A DNA stretch of 17,649 nucleotides, taken from positions 1 through 17,649 of the forward strand of contig JAFZPW010000167.1 in assembly GCA_017552495.1 (NCBI GenBank). The letters are read 5' to 3'. Position numbers and translations under genes: made by a program. The notes under the pieces are model-generated. The model did no database searches. It worked only from the letters and a program-made list of their open reading frames with translations, and was not told where the DNA came from. Shown here piece by piece: positions 1-6,662 of this stretch; the stretch's first letter is position 1, and each line of letters opens with the position of its first letter. This stretch comes from Clostridia bacterium (GTDB lineage Bacteria; Bacillota; Clostridia; Oscillospirales; Butyricicoccaceae).

Positions 1-1
1 G

Positions 2-325
2 GCGGGGCGGCTGTGTCTCGACCTGGTGCGCGCGTGCAGCGATTTTTCCATGCCCGCCTATTCCCCCGACGGGCAGCCCCTTACGTACGAGGCCTTTCGC
101 GCCTTACAGGAGACCTATCGGGCCCAGAGCTTCTTTTCCCCCGAGCTGTGCGCCAAATATTTTACCTATCGCAAAGACAACGGCAGCGCCCATTTCGTGT
201 TGTTCGACGACGCCGACACCGCCGCCGCCAAGCTCCGCGCCGCCCGGCGGCGTGAGATCGGAGCCGTATTTTTGCTTTACAGCGAATGGGGCGCTGTGGC
301 AAAGGATATTTTCGCGTCGCCCTAA
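2..325 (+). CDS. C-terminal part of a protein, possibly GH18-like (5' end outside window)
   Basis: An open frame enters from the left edge and gives about 107 residues before TAA at 323-325. I do not recognise it firmly. The final stretch (a segment reading HFVLFDDADTAAAKL, then IGAVFLLYSEWG) has the rhythm of the last beta-alpha unit of YaaH-type GH18 barrels, where an F-x-DA-x4-AK-L motif is followed by a hydrophobic strand. This is a weak resemblance and no catalytic residues fall inside the window. A GTG at 26 could serve as a start but has no good ribosome site, and coding sense continues upstream of it, so I treat the gene as truncated by the window. The next gene starts 69 bases downstream and there is no clear terminator between them. 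Confidence 0.6.
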   Translation, partial: AGRLCLDLVRACSDFSMPAYSPDGQPLTYEAFRALQETYRAQSFFSPELCAKYFTYRKDNGSAHFVLFDDADTAAAKLRAARRREIGAVFLLYSEWGAVAKDIFASP

Positions 326-394
326 TCTGCGAAAAAGGCTGGAAAAACCCCGCGCCCTGTGATAAACTGAAAAAAACGGGAGCGGAGGCGGACT

Positions 395-1030
395 ATGCAG
401 ATCGTGAAGCAGGACGGCGATATGTTGCTGTGCGTCAAGCCCGCGGGGGTGGCGGCCCAGGGCGAAGCCGGCATGGAGGGGCTGCTGCGGGCCCAGACCG
501 GCGGGGCGGTATTCCCCGTTCACCGGCTGGATCAGGCCGCCGCGGGACTGATGCTCTTTGCCAAAACTCCCGCCGCCGCAGCCGCGCTGTCGCGGCAGGT
601 GCGGGAGGGGACGGTGGACAAAGAATATCTCACCCTTGTTTCCGGCATGCCCGATCCCCCGGCGGGCCGCATGGAGGATTTGCTCTATCACGATGCGCGG
701 CGCAACAAGACCTTTCCCGTCACGTCCCCTCGCAGGGGCGTGCGCCGGGCGGCGCTGACCTATCGGACGCTGGCGACGCAAAACGGCGTTTCGCTGGTGC
801 GGGCGGCGCTGGAGACCGGACGCACCCATCAGATCCGGGTGCAGTTCGCCTCCCGTGGGATGCCGCTTTTGGGCGACGGGAAATACGGCAGCCGCATCAA
901 GGGCGAGCTGGCCCTGTGGTCTTGCGCACTGGCCTTCGAGCATCCGAAAACGGGGGAACGCCTGCGGGTTTTTCTCCCGCCGGAGGGAGAAGTGTGGCGC
1001 GCGTGGAAGGAATGGGGCGAGCAGGGATGA
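395..1030 (+). CDS. RluA-family RNA pseudouridine synthase
   Basis: This 211-residue protein belongs to the RluA/RsuA superfamily, which converts uridine to pseudouridine in rRNA or tRNA. The catalytic motif HRLD lies at residues 43-46, making D46 the expected nucleophile. It is followed by QAAAGL in place of the more usual xxTSGL. The second family signature, ETGRTHQIRVQ, and the GDGKYG turn follow in the C-terminal half. The protein is short and has no N-terminal S4 domain, which fits the small RluA-like proteins common in Clostridia. The target base cannot be told from the sequence. The ATG follows a purine-rich GGAGCGGAGGCGG. The stop overlaps the start of the next gene by four bases (ATGA), so the two are translationally coupled. 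Confidence 0.9.
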   Translation: MQIVKQDGDMLLCVKPAGVAAQGEAGMEGLLRAQTGGAVFPVHRLDQAAAGLMLFAKTPAAAAALSRQVREGTVDKEYLTLVSGMPDPPAGRMEDLLYHDARRNKTFPVTSPRRGVRRAALTYRTLATQNGVSLVRAALETGRTHQIRVQFASRGMPLLGDGKYGSRIKGELALWSCALAFEHPKTGERLRVFLPPEGEVWRAWKEWGEQG

Positions 1031-1959
1031 GAAGGGCGGCTTTTTTGCTGGCGTTTTTGCTGGCGGCGCTGACGCTGTGCGCCTGCGCCGCAAAGCCCGC
1101 GCCCGGCCCGCAGCCGGAAACGCAAACGCTGCCGCCGGAGCGGCCGCCCGCCCCGGTGTCCGAAACCGAGCCCGCGCCCATACCCGAGCCGGAGCCGCAA
1201 CAAGGCCCGCCGGATCCCCGAAAGCTCCCCTGGGAAGTATCCGCCCCCATGGCGGCGGACGCGACGGAGCCCGATCCGGGCAGCACGCTTCTCACCTGGG
1301 ATCCCGCCCGGGCGGAGGCTTATCCCGCCGACGTCTATTGCGGGGAACTGGCGCTGCTGGAAAAATGGATGGCGGTAGAAGGGCTGACCGAGGCTGGGCT
1401 TGCCGTGCGCGGCTGCACCCAGTTGATTCTGGTGGCGGCTCAGCCCTATGATCCGGCAGATGAGCAGGCCGAGGCCTTTCACGCCGTGGCGGTCTGCTAT
1501 GAAACGGACGGCGACGGCCGATGGCGCACCGCTTTGCCGGGGCGGATGGAGGGCTTTGTTGGCCGCCGGGGCATTCATCACGACCGCGCGCAGGGCGACC
1601 GTACCTCGCCCGCCGGCCTGTGGGCGCTGGGGCTGGCCTTCGGAAACGAGCCCATGCCGCCGGGACTGTTGCTCCCGTGGCGGGACATCACGCCCCAGAG
1701 CGAATGGGTTTCGGACAACGATTCTTTGTATTACAATCCCTGGCAGGAGCGGGACGACCCCTCCCTTGCCGAAGGATGGGACGAGGCCGAGCATCTGGCG
1801 GATTACAAGGACTATGCGCTGGCCTGCGTCATTCGTTTCAATATGTATCCCTATACCGTCCGCAACCGGGGCAACGCCATATTCCTGCATTGTAGCGAAG
1901 GCGCCACCGCGGGCTGCGTGGGACTGTCGCGGGAGGATATGGAGACCGTTTTGTTATGA
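1027..1959 (+). CDS. L,D-transpeptidase-like (YkuD) lipoprotein, C-terminus cut by in-frame TGA
   Basis: The predicted protein has 310 residues. A basic start and hydrophobic core lead to the lipobox LCAC, so C20 should be lipidated and the protein held on the outer face of the membrane. Residues 22-65 are a Pro/Glu-rich linker. The second half has YkuD-fold features: TSPAGLWALG (193-202), then FLHCSEGATAGCVGL with H288 and nucleophile C297 in the H-x(n)-T-x-G-C pattern. YkuD enzymes make 3-3 crosslinks in peptidoglycan by acyl transfer to the Cys. Translation stops at TGA 1957-1959, but the same frame continues for 17 more codons to TAA 2011-2013 and reads like the normal family ending, so a Trp codon has probably become TGA. 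The start overlaps the pseudouridine synthase stop. The catalytic Cys is upstream of the stop, so activity is uncertain rather than excluded. Confidence 0.82.
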   Translation: MRRAAFLLAFLLAALTLCACAAKPAPGPQPETQTLPPERPPAPVSETEPAPIPEPEPQQGPPDPRKLPWEVSAPMAADATEPDPGSTLLTWDPARAEAYPADVYCGELALLEKWMAVEGLTEAGLAVRGCTQLILVAAQPYDPADEQAEAFHAVAVCYETDGDGRWRTALPGRMEGFVGRRGIHHDRAQGDRTSPAGLWALGLAFGNEPMPPGLLLPWRDITPQSEWVSDNDSLYYNPWQERDDPSLAEGWDEAEHLADYKDYALACVIRFNMYPYTVRNRGNAIFLHCSEGATAGCVGLSREDMETVLL

Positions 1960-2013
1960 CTGGATCCCCGGGCGCAGCCGCATATTCTGATTACGGGCTA
2001 TGAGGCCCCTTAA
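1957..2013 (+). other. Readthrough tail of the YkuD gene after a premature TGA
   Basis: After TGA (1957-1959) the frame continues as LDPRAQPHILITGYEAP and ends at TAA 2011-2013. The resulting join, VLL-[TGA]-LDPRAQPHILITGY, is the expected final helix and strand of this family with Trp at the stop position (a single G-to-A change, TGG to TGA). The ribosome site of the next gene begins right after the TAA, so 2013 looks like the ancestral gene end. Other genes here use TGA as a true stop, which argues against wholesale recoding. Confidence 0.7.
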
Positions 2014-2025
2014 CGGGAGGAAGTT

Positions 2026-3282
2026 ATGGAAAAAACGCTGAAGCATCTGGTTTTCAATGAAAAGGGACAATGCCTGATGGAGGTTTTCATTCCCGCCGCG
2101 GCATTTCTGGCCCTGCTGGACGAGGCATTTGAACTGGAAAAGTCCGCGCTTGCGGGAGCCTACGAGACCCGCGCCCAGGCCGAGGCGGCTCTGGGGGAGG
2201 ACCATTTCTATCCCGCGGCGGCGCAGCTTGCCTGCGTCCGCGCCGCCGACGAGGTCGTCGCCGGGGAAAACCTGGACGTGGCGGGCTATCCCGAGATCAC
2301 CAAATGCGGCACCGATCCCGCCGGCCTCACCTTTACGGCGGTGTACGATCCCCGTCCCAAGGTGATTTTGGGGGACTACCGGGGGCTTGATCCCCAGCTT
2401 CCCCGCCCCTCGGTCACGGAAGCGGAGATTGACGAGATGCTGGACAGCTTCGCTTTGCGGGCGGCGGAGGATGTGGATCTGAACCGGCCCGCTCAGGCGG
2501 GAGATCTGGTCTATGTGGATTTTGCGGGCGCCATCGACGGCAAGCCCTTTGCGGGCGGCAGCGCCGAGGATTACGCCCTGCGGCTGGGCGGACATACCTT
2601 TTTGCCTGAGCTGGAGGCGGGGATGACCGGCATGGCCGCCGGGGAGGAAAAGGATATCCCGCTGGTGTTTCCGGAGGGCTATGCCGCCGGACTTTCGGGC
2701 AAGGCGGCCGTCTTTCATGTGACGATGAAGCGGGTGTGCCGCCGGGACGTGCCCGCCGTGGACGAGAGCTTTGCCCGGACGTATTTTGAAACCGACCTGG
2801 CTTCGCTGCGGACAAGCCTGAGAGAGAGCATGCTGGCCGACAAGCGGGAGGAATACCGCATCGCCCGGGAAGAGGCCGCGCTGGCTATGGCGGCCCAGCG
2901 GATGCAGGTGGAGCTGCCGGAGGGCATGATCCGACGGGAAATGGATCTGCTCACCGGCGATCTGGAAAGCCGCCTTGCCAAAAAGGGCGGCTCGCTGGAG
3001 GATTATTACCGGGGCATGGGCATGGAGGAGGCGGCGTTTTGGGAGACCGCCCGCCATACCGCCGAAAGCCGCCTGCGGGAAGAACTTTTGCTCCGCGCCG
3101 TGCGGGAGCAGGAGGGACTGGAGCTGGACGAGGCCTTCCGCGCCCGGGCCGCCGCCGATCTGGCCCGCCGGTTTGAGGTGGGGGAAGAGGAGATCCGCGG
3201 GATGATGACCGACGAGCGCATGGAGCGGGAACTTTTGCGGATGCGGGTGCTGGAGGTCGTTTTGGCCCCGCAGCGGGAATAA
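2026..3282 (+). CDS. Trigger-factor-like peptidyl-prolyl isomerase (paralog)
   Basis: This 418-residue protein has the trigger factor order: an N-terminal alpha/beta domain (1-120), an FKBP-type isomerase domain (about 155-238, with GDLVYVDFAGAIDG and LGGHTFLPELEAGMTGM) and a long helical C-terminal chaperone domain (about 248-415). Trigger factor helps nascent chains fold at the ribosome exit. The ribosome-docking signature GFRKGKxP, normally near residue 45, is missing: that position reads LAGAYETRAQAEAALGEDHF. The protein is therefore more likely a second, ribosome-independent family member than the main tig product. The start is clear, with GGGAGGAAGTT before ATG. It lies 12 bases after the ancestral end of the YkuD gene and closes the operon at a strong terminator. 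Confidence 0.87.
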   Translation: MEKTLKHLVFNEKGQCLMEVFIPAAAFLALLDEAFELEKSALAGAYETRAQAEAALGEDHFYPAAAQLACVRAADEVVAGENLDVAGYPEITKCGTDPAGLTFTAVYDPRPKVILGDYRGLDPQLPRPSVTEAEIDEMLDSFALRAAEDVDLNRPAQAGDLVYVDFAGAIDGKPFAGGSAEDYALRLGGHTFLPELEAGMTGMAAGEEKDIPLVFPEGYAAGLSGKAAVFHVTMKRVCRRDVPAVDESFARTYFETDLASLRTSLRESMLADKREEYRIAREEAALAMAAQRMQVELPEGMIRREMDLLTGDLESRLAKKGGSLEDYYRGMGMEEAAFWETARHTAESRLREELLLRAVREQEGLELDEAFRARAAADLARRFEVGEEEIRGMMTDERMERELLRMRVLEVVLAPQRE

Positions 3283-3287
3283 ACGCA

Positions 3288-3327
3288 AAAAAGCACGCCT
3301 GTCCGGGATTCCGGGCAGGCGTTTTTG
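3288..3327. terminator. Bidirectional intrinsic terminator
   Basis: The stem ACGCCTGTCCGG (3295-3306) pairs with CCGGGCAGGCGT (3311-3322) around a GATT loop, with one G-U pair. A T-run follows on the plus strand and an A-run (3287-3292) precedes it, so it can stop the trigger-factor operon and the minus-strand 68-aa gene. A second GC-rich hairpin (3351-3369) without a T-tail lies in the rest of the gap. Confidence 0.9.
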
Positions 3328-3401
3328 CGTTTTCAGGCGGTTTCGCAAATCCGGCGCCCTTCGCGCCGGGAGGCTTTGGAAAAGGGGCTTGCCGCGCCCG
3401 C

Positions 3402-3608
3402 TTATGGTTGGGCGGCGTCCTCCCGCGGGGGAAGTACGGTAAGGACGGGATCCTCGCAGTCGAGATAGAGCTCCTCGCAATCGGCCTGCGCCTTTCGCAA
3501 AAGCAAAAGCGCGCCCCGCACGCCCAGCGCGCCCCGCTCCTCCAAAAGCCGGGCCGCCTGCTCCACCGAGCGGAACAGATGAAGATACATATCTTTGTAA
3601 ACAGCCAT
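3402..3608 (-). CDS. Small 68-aa protein of unknown function
   Basis: The ATG at 3608 follows TCAGGAGGCATT, an excellent ribosome site, which sets the length at 68 residues. An upstream in-frame ATG would place that site inside the gene. The protein begins MAVYKDMYLHLFRSVEQAARL and is mainly helical. It has a Leu-rich helix (about 33-38), a short acidic segment with two Cys (C44 and C51) and a Pro-rich end. There is no signal peptide or clear membrane span. Similar small YK-x-x-Y-x-H-L-F proteins occur in Firmicutes next to XRE regulators, from memory only, and have no known function. It is transcribed away from the XRE gene at 3748, from a near-consensus promoter overlapped by a palindrome, so repression by that regulator is plausible. 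Confidence 0.75.
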   Translation of the reverse strand: MAVYKDMYLHLFRSVEQAARLLEERGALGVRGALLLLRKAQADCEELYLDCEDPVLTVLPPREDAAQP

Positions 3609-3646
3609 AATGCCTCCTGAAATCATTGTTCAAGTGTATTATTCAC

Positions 3647-3675
3647 ATTATAAGCTTATGGTTTCAATACGTCAA
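3647..3675 (-). promoter_or_regulatory. Sigma-A promoter of the 68-aa gene
   Basis: On the minus strand TTGACG (3675-3670) and TATAAT (3652-3647) are separated by 17 bases. Transcription should start near 3640, giving a leader of about 30 bases. The palindrome ATAAGCTTAT (3650-3659) overlaps the -10 box and could be an operator. Confidence 0.8.
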
Positions 3676-3685
3676 GGCTAAAATA

Positions 3686-3705
3686 TAACTTTAAGTTAGT
3701 TCTAA
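3686..3705. promoter_or_regulatory. Candidate operator palindromes between divergent genes
   Basis: A perfect inverted repeat TAACTT-T-AAGTTA (3686-3698) overlaps a second one, TTAG-TT-CTAA (3696-3705). They lie in the AT-rich gap between the 68-aa gene and the XRE gene, where a Cro/C1-type repressor usually binds. Binding is inferred, not shown. I see no convincing plus-strand promoter; TATCAT at 3722-3727 is a weak -10 candidate. Confidence 0.45.
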
Positions 3706-3747
3706 TTTTGCGCTGCCACTTTATCATTAAAAATAGGGGGTGAGCGC

Positions 3748-4077
3748 ATGAGGCTGGATTATCAAGAAATTGGAAGAAGAATTGCCAAACGGCGCAAACA
3801 ACTCGGCTTGACGCAGGCACAGATCAGTGAGATGGTAGACATCAGTGATCCGTATATGTCCAGTATCGAGCGGGCGGTTTCGATCCCTTCCACCGAGGTG
3901 ATTATGCGGCTGGCCGCGGCGCTGGACACCACGCCAGACGCCTTTTTGGTGGGAACGGCCCGGCACGAGGGCGCGGAGGCGTGGCGCGAGGTGGCCGAGC
4001 TGCTGCGGGATCTGGACGAACGCCAGCTTTCGGCAGCCCGGAGCTTCCTGACCTGGCTGCGGGAGCAGAAGATGTAA
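3748..4077 (+). CDS. XRE-family HTH transcriptional regulator
   Basis: This 109-residue protein carries a Cro/C1-type helix-turn-helix at about residues 8-66 (IGRRIAKRRKQLGLTQAQIS, then a recognition helix around DPYMSSIERA, ending in LAAALDTTPDAFLVG). The C-terminal 40 residues form an acidic and basic helical tail likely used for dimer formation. There is no sensor domain, so the effector is unknown. ATG 3748 follows GGGGGTGAGCGC. The gene is divergent from the 68-aa gene across an AT-rich gap with palindromes, and a strong terminator lies directly downstream. The simplest reading is a regulator of itself and the 68-aa gene. Confidence 0.88.
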   Translation: MRLDYQEIGRRIAKRRKQLGLTQAQISEMVDISDPYMSSIERAVSIPSTEVIMRLAAALDTTPDAFLVGTARHEGAEAWREVAELLRDLDERQLSAARSFLTWLREQKM

Positions 4078-4083
4078 AGCAGG

Positions 4084-4122
4084 AAAACGCCTGCCCGAAG
4101 CAATCGGGCAGGCGTTTTTTTT
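4084..4122. terminator. Intrinsic terminator after the XRE gene
   Basis: AAAACGCCTGCCCGA (4084-4098) pairs with TCGGGCAGGCGTTTT (4104-4118) around AGCAA, followed by a T-run. The flanking A-run gives a weaker terminator for the minus-strand gene ending at 4152. The stem core nearly matches the terminator at 3295-3322. Confidence 0.9.
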
Positions 4123-4151
4123 GAAACCGACGAAAAAGAGGGGAAACGGGA

Positions 4152-4400
4152 TCACGGTTCAGCGTCGCGGGCGTTCTTTTTCATGCGCCGCCGAAGCAGG
4201 AACTTCAGCAAAAGGCACAGGAGCACCCCGGCAAGCGCAAACGCACCGGAAACCAGAAGACCGGTGTACCACGGCGCGGACTGCATATCGTAGAAGCCGG
4301 GATTCTTTTTGCGATCCCAGAGAAGAAAGAGCGCATGGCCGATGAAACCGCCGAGAAAAGCGCAGAGGACGACGTTCAGGATGCGATTTGCTTTTTTCAA
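4152..4400 (-). CDS. Small two-TM membrane protein
   Basis: An 82-residue protein starts at TTG 4400, preceded by GAGGAGG about 10 bases away; no ATG or GTG fits that ribosome site. It has two predicted membrane spans (about residues 8-27 and 46-67), a short external loop (WDRKKNPGFYDMQSAPWYTG) and a very basic tail (LLRRRMKKNARDAEP), so both ends should face the cytoplasm. No family is recognised. It starts 36 bases after the flavodiiron gene on the same strand with no terminator between, so the two are probably one operon. The function is unknown; a link to oxygen or NO defence would be guilt by association only. Confidence 0.72.
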   Translation of the reverse strand: MKKANRILNVVLCAFLGGFIGHALFLLWDRKKNPGFYDMQSAPWYTGLLVSGAFALAGVLLCLLLKFLLRRRMKKNARDAEP

Positions 4401-4436
4401 AAGAAAAACACCTCCTCAAAGCGGGGGCCGGTTGGC

Positions 4437-5888
4437 TCAGCGGCCGTCCGTTCCGTCCGCGATCCCGGCGGCCAGCGCGTCGGCCAGAGCCTCCAGCGCC
4501 GGACGGTGGCTCTCGTTCATGGCGGAAAGCAGGGTCACCTTCTGCTCCAGCAGGGTAATGGGCGCGCCGCTCAGCAGCTCGGTCATCCGCTTGCCCGAAA
4601 CGGGGGCCCAGCAGCCGTTTTCCAGCAGAGCCACGGTGCGGTTTTTCAGTCCGTGGTTCTTCAGTTCGGCGATGAGCGATTCCATGGCGGGGAACACGCC
4701 GCCCACATAGGTGACAGAGGCCAGCACCAGGTGAGAGCGGCGGAAGACCTCGCTGAGGATATAGGAGCTGTGGGTTTTGGACACGTCGAAGAGGCGCACG
4801 TCCCGCACGCCGCGCTCGCTCAGCGCGTCAGCCAGGGCAAAGCAGGCGTTGGCGGTGTGTCCGTAGACCGAGGCGCAGGCGATGACGACGCCCTTTTCCT
4901 CGGGCGCATAGGCGCTCCAAAGGCGGTATTTTTCCAGGATCCCGGTTAGATTTTGCCGGATGACGGGGCCGTGCAGCGGGCAGATGCGGGAGATCTTCGG
5001 CGCCGCGAGTTTGTTCAGCGCGGCCTGCACCTGCGGGCCGAACTTGCCCACGATGTTGCTGTAATATCGGCGGTATTCGCTGAGGGGGAAGTCGCCCATG
5101 TCGGCAAACAGATTGCCGTTGAGGGCGCCGAAGGTGCCGAAGGCGTCGGCGGAAAAGAGCGTTTCGGAGGTGCGGTCATAGGTCACCATCACCTCGGGCC
5201 AATGCACCATGGGGGCGGTGTGGAAGGACAGGATGTGCGCGCCGGTCATCACCGAAACGCCGTCCCGCACTTCCTGCACCCGGGCGGCGGCCGCCGCGCC
5301 GAAAAACTGGCCGATTATTTTTTTGGCTCCGGCGGTGCAGATCACCTGCGCCTCGGGCCATTTTTGCAGCACCGCGCGCAGCGTGGCGCCGTGGTCGGGC
5401 TCCATGTGATGCACCACCACATAGTCCAGCTTGCGGCCGTTCAGCGCGGCCTCCACGTTGCGGAGAAAGACCTCGCTCACCGCTTGGTCGGCGGTGTCGA
5501 ACAGAACGGTCTGCTTGTCCAGCAGAACGTAGCTGTTGTAAGACATGCCGTCGGGGGTGGGATACTGGTTTTCAAACAGGGTGATGCGGTGATCCGACGC
5601 GCCTACATAAATAAGGTCGCCGCACACCTCCCGCGTCAGCGCATAAGGCAGGTCGGCGGGGGCGGCTTCGGGCGCGGGGGCTTCGGCGGCGGGAACGGCT
5701 TCGCCGGACAAAACCTGCCCGACAAACGCCTCTACCCGGTCTGCGCAGGAGCCGCAGAAGGCGGCGGCGCGGGTGGTCTCCCGCACGTCGCCGAGGGTTT
5801 TCGCGCCGTTTTTCACGGCTTCGGCCACATCGCCGCAGGTGACGCGGGCGCAGGAGCAGAGGACTTTTTTGGGATCGTATTCCATCAT
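4437..5888 (-). CDS. Flavodiiron protein with N-terminal BFD-like [2Fe-2S] domain
   Basis: This 483-residue protein reduces O2 to water and/or NO to N2O in anaerobes. Residues 10-60 look like a BFD-type [2Fe-2S] domain with C11-x-C13 and C45-x-x-C48. A Pro/Ala linker (61-80) leads to a metallo-beta-lactamase-fold diiron domain with every expected ligand: H161, E163, D165, H166 in HMEPDH, then H229, D248 and H306. The C-terminal flavodoxin domain (about 334-478) has the FMN loop ASVYGHTAN. The [2Fe-2S] module presumably passes electrons to the FMN in place of the rubredoxin fused or associated in other flavodiiron proteins. The start is ATG 5888 behind AAGGAGATTTTT. The open frame runs further upstream, but that part covers the promoter and is not protein-like. 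A GC-rich hairpin (5905-5921) sits in the leader. Confidence 0.92.
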   Translation of the reverse strand: MMEYDPKKVLCSCARVTCGDVAEAVKNGAKTLGDVRETTRAAAFCGSCADRVEAFVGQVLSGEAVPAAEAPAPEAAPADLPYALTREVCGDLIYVGASDHRITLFENQYPTPDGMSYNSYVLLDKQTVLFDTADQAVSEVFLRNVEAALNGRKLDYVVVHHMEPDHGATLRAVLQKWPEAQVICTAGAKKIIGQFFGAAAAARVQEVRDGVSVMTGAHILSFHTAPMVHWPEVMVTYDRTSETLFSADAFGTFGALNGNLFADMGDFPLSEYRRYYSNIVGKFGPQVQAALNKLAAPKISRICPLHGPVIRQNLTGILEKYRLWSAYAPEEKGVVIACASVYGHTANACFALADALSERGVRDVRLFDVSKTHSSYILSEVFRRSHLVLASVTYVGGVFPAMESLIAELKNHGLKNRTVALLENGCWAPVSGKRMTELLSGAPITLLEQKVTLLSAMNESHRPALEALADALAAGIADGTDGR

Positions 5889-5945
5889 AAAAATCTCCTT
5901 TTCAGCGGCGGAAAGCGCCGCGAAGTCGTTGCTTTTTCTGCTTTC

Positions 5946-5974
5946 AGCATAGCATTTTTTGTCCGCGCTGTCCA
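5946..5974 (-). promoter_or_regulatory. Probable promoter of the flavodiiron operon
   Basis: On the minus strand TGGACA (5974-5969) and TATGCT (5951-5946) are 17 bases apart. It lies back to back with the promoter of the divergent LOG gene, the two -35 boxes being only five bases apart, so one regulator could affect both genes. Confidence 0.6.
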
Positions 5975-5979
5975 GACAA

Positions 5980-6008
5980 TTGCGAAAAGATTCTTTTTGT
6001 GTTACAAT
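5980..6008 (+). promoter_or_regulatory. Sigma-A promoter of the LOG-family gene
   Basis: TTGCGA (5980-5985) and TACAAT (6003-6008) are separated by 17 bases, followed by a short leader to AGGGAGGAAAACGCC and ATG 6042. Confidence 0.75.
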
Positions 6009-6041
6009 ATTGCCCAACCAAAGAAAAGGGAGGAAAACGCC

Positions 6042-6626
6042 ATGGTGATCTGTCTGTACGGCGCTTCCAGCAGCGAGATCGACCCCGCCTATGTGCGGGC
6101 GGTGGAGGCGCTGGGCCGGGAAATGGGAAAGCGGGGACATACGCTGCTGTTCGGCGGCGGCGACCGGGGCCTGATGGGCGCGGCGGCCCGGGGCTGCAAG
6201 GCCGGCGGCGGGAGGATCGTGGGAGTTGCGCCCTCGTTTTTTAACGTGGACGGCGTGCTGTATCCCCATTGCGACGAGTTTGTTTACACCGACACCATGC
6301 GCCAGCGCAAGCAGATTTTGGAGGAGCGGGCCGACGCCTTTGTGGCTGTCCCCGGCGGGATCGGCACCTTCGACGAGTTTTTCGAGATCCTCACCTTAAA
6401 GCAGCTCGGCCGCCACGGCAAGGCCATCGCCTTGTTCAACGCGGAGGACTATTACGTCCCGCTGCTGGCCCTGCTGGAAAACAGCATCGAAAAGGGTTTT
6501 TTGAGTGAAACCTGCCGCGCCCTCTGGGCCGATTTCCGCGAGCCCGCCGCCCTTTTGGACTATCTGGAGGCCTACGTGCCCCGGGTGCCCGACATCGCGG
6601 AAATGAAAAACATCGGGGGAAAATGA
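6042..6626 (+). CDS. LOG-family protein (TIGR00730 nucleoside-5'-monophosphate phosphoribohydrolase-like)
   Basis: This 194-residue Rossmann-fold protein has the LOG/lysine-decarboxylase-like signature PGGIGTFDE at residues 104-112, the upstream GGGDRGLMGAAARG loop (38-51) and MRQRK (86-90), which lines the active site. Characterised members split nucleoside 5'-monophosphates into base and ribose 5-phosphate; in plants and some bacteria this releases cytokinins, but in Firmicutes the natural substrate is usually unknown. The length is normal for the family. ATG 6042 has a good ribosome site and its own promoter, and the gene ends directly at a strong terminator, so it forms a single-gene unit divergent from the flavodiiron operon. 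Confidence 0.9.
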   Translation: MVICLYGASSSEIDPAYVRAVEALGREMGKRGHTLLFGGGDRGLMGAAARGCKAGGGRIVGVAPSFFNVDGVLYPHCDEFVYTDTMRQRKQILEERADAFVAVPGGIGTFDEFFEILTLKQLGRHGKAIALFNAEDYYVPLLALLENSIEKGFLSETCRALWADFREPAALLDYLEAYVPRVPDIAEMKNIGGK

Positions 6627-6628
6627 TC

Positions 6629-6656
6629 AAAAAGCAGGCCGCAGGGCCTGCTTTTT
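6629..6656. terminator. Bidirectional terminator, copy 1
   Basis: AAAAAGCAGGCC (6629-6640) pairs with GGCCTGCTTTTT (6645-6656) around GCAG. It serves the plus-strand LOG gene and the minus-strand XRE1 gene. The same hairpin recurs at 7426-7455 as part of a cassette duplication. Confidence 0.92.
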
Positions 6657-6662
6657 ATCAAA

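Noticed and set aside
286..1026. Upstream extension of the YkuD frame
   Set aside because: The frame is open by chance through the pseudouridine synthase gene. The lipoprotein signal beginning at 1027 fixes the real start.
104..1093. 329-codon minus-strand open frame
   Set aside because: It lies over the pseudouridine synthase and unknown first gene. It has Arg/Pro-rich, low-complexity sequence and no ribosome site, as expected from antisense reading of GC-rich genes.
1954..3633. 559-codon minus-strand open frame
   Set aside because: It is antisense to the trigger-factor gene, has no family features, and would run through the terminator at 3288-3327.
4953..6041. Long plus-strand frame joined to the LOG gene
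   Set aside because: It reads antisense through the flavodiiron gene. The LOG promoter at 5980-6008 and ribosome site set the start at 6042.
5889..6269. N-terminal extension of the flavodiiron frame
   Set aside because: It crosses both divergent promoters and the LOG gene. ATG 5888 has an ideal ribosome site and begins the [2Fe-2S] domain.
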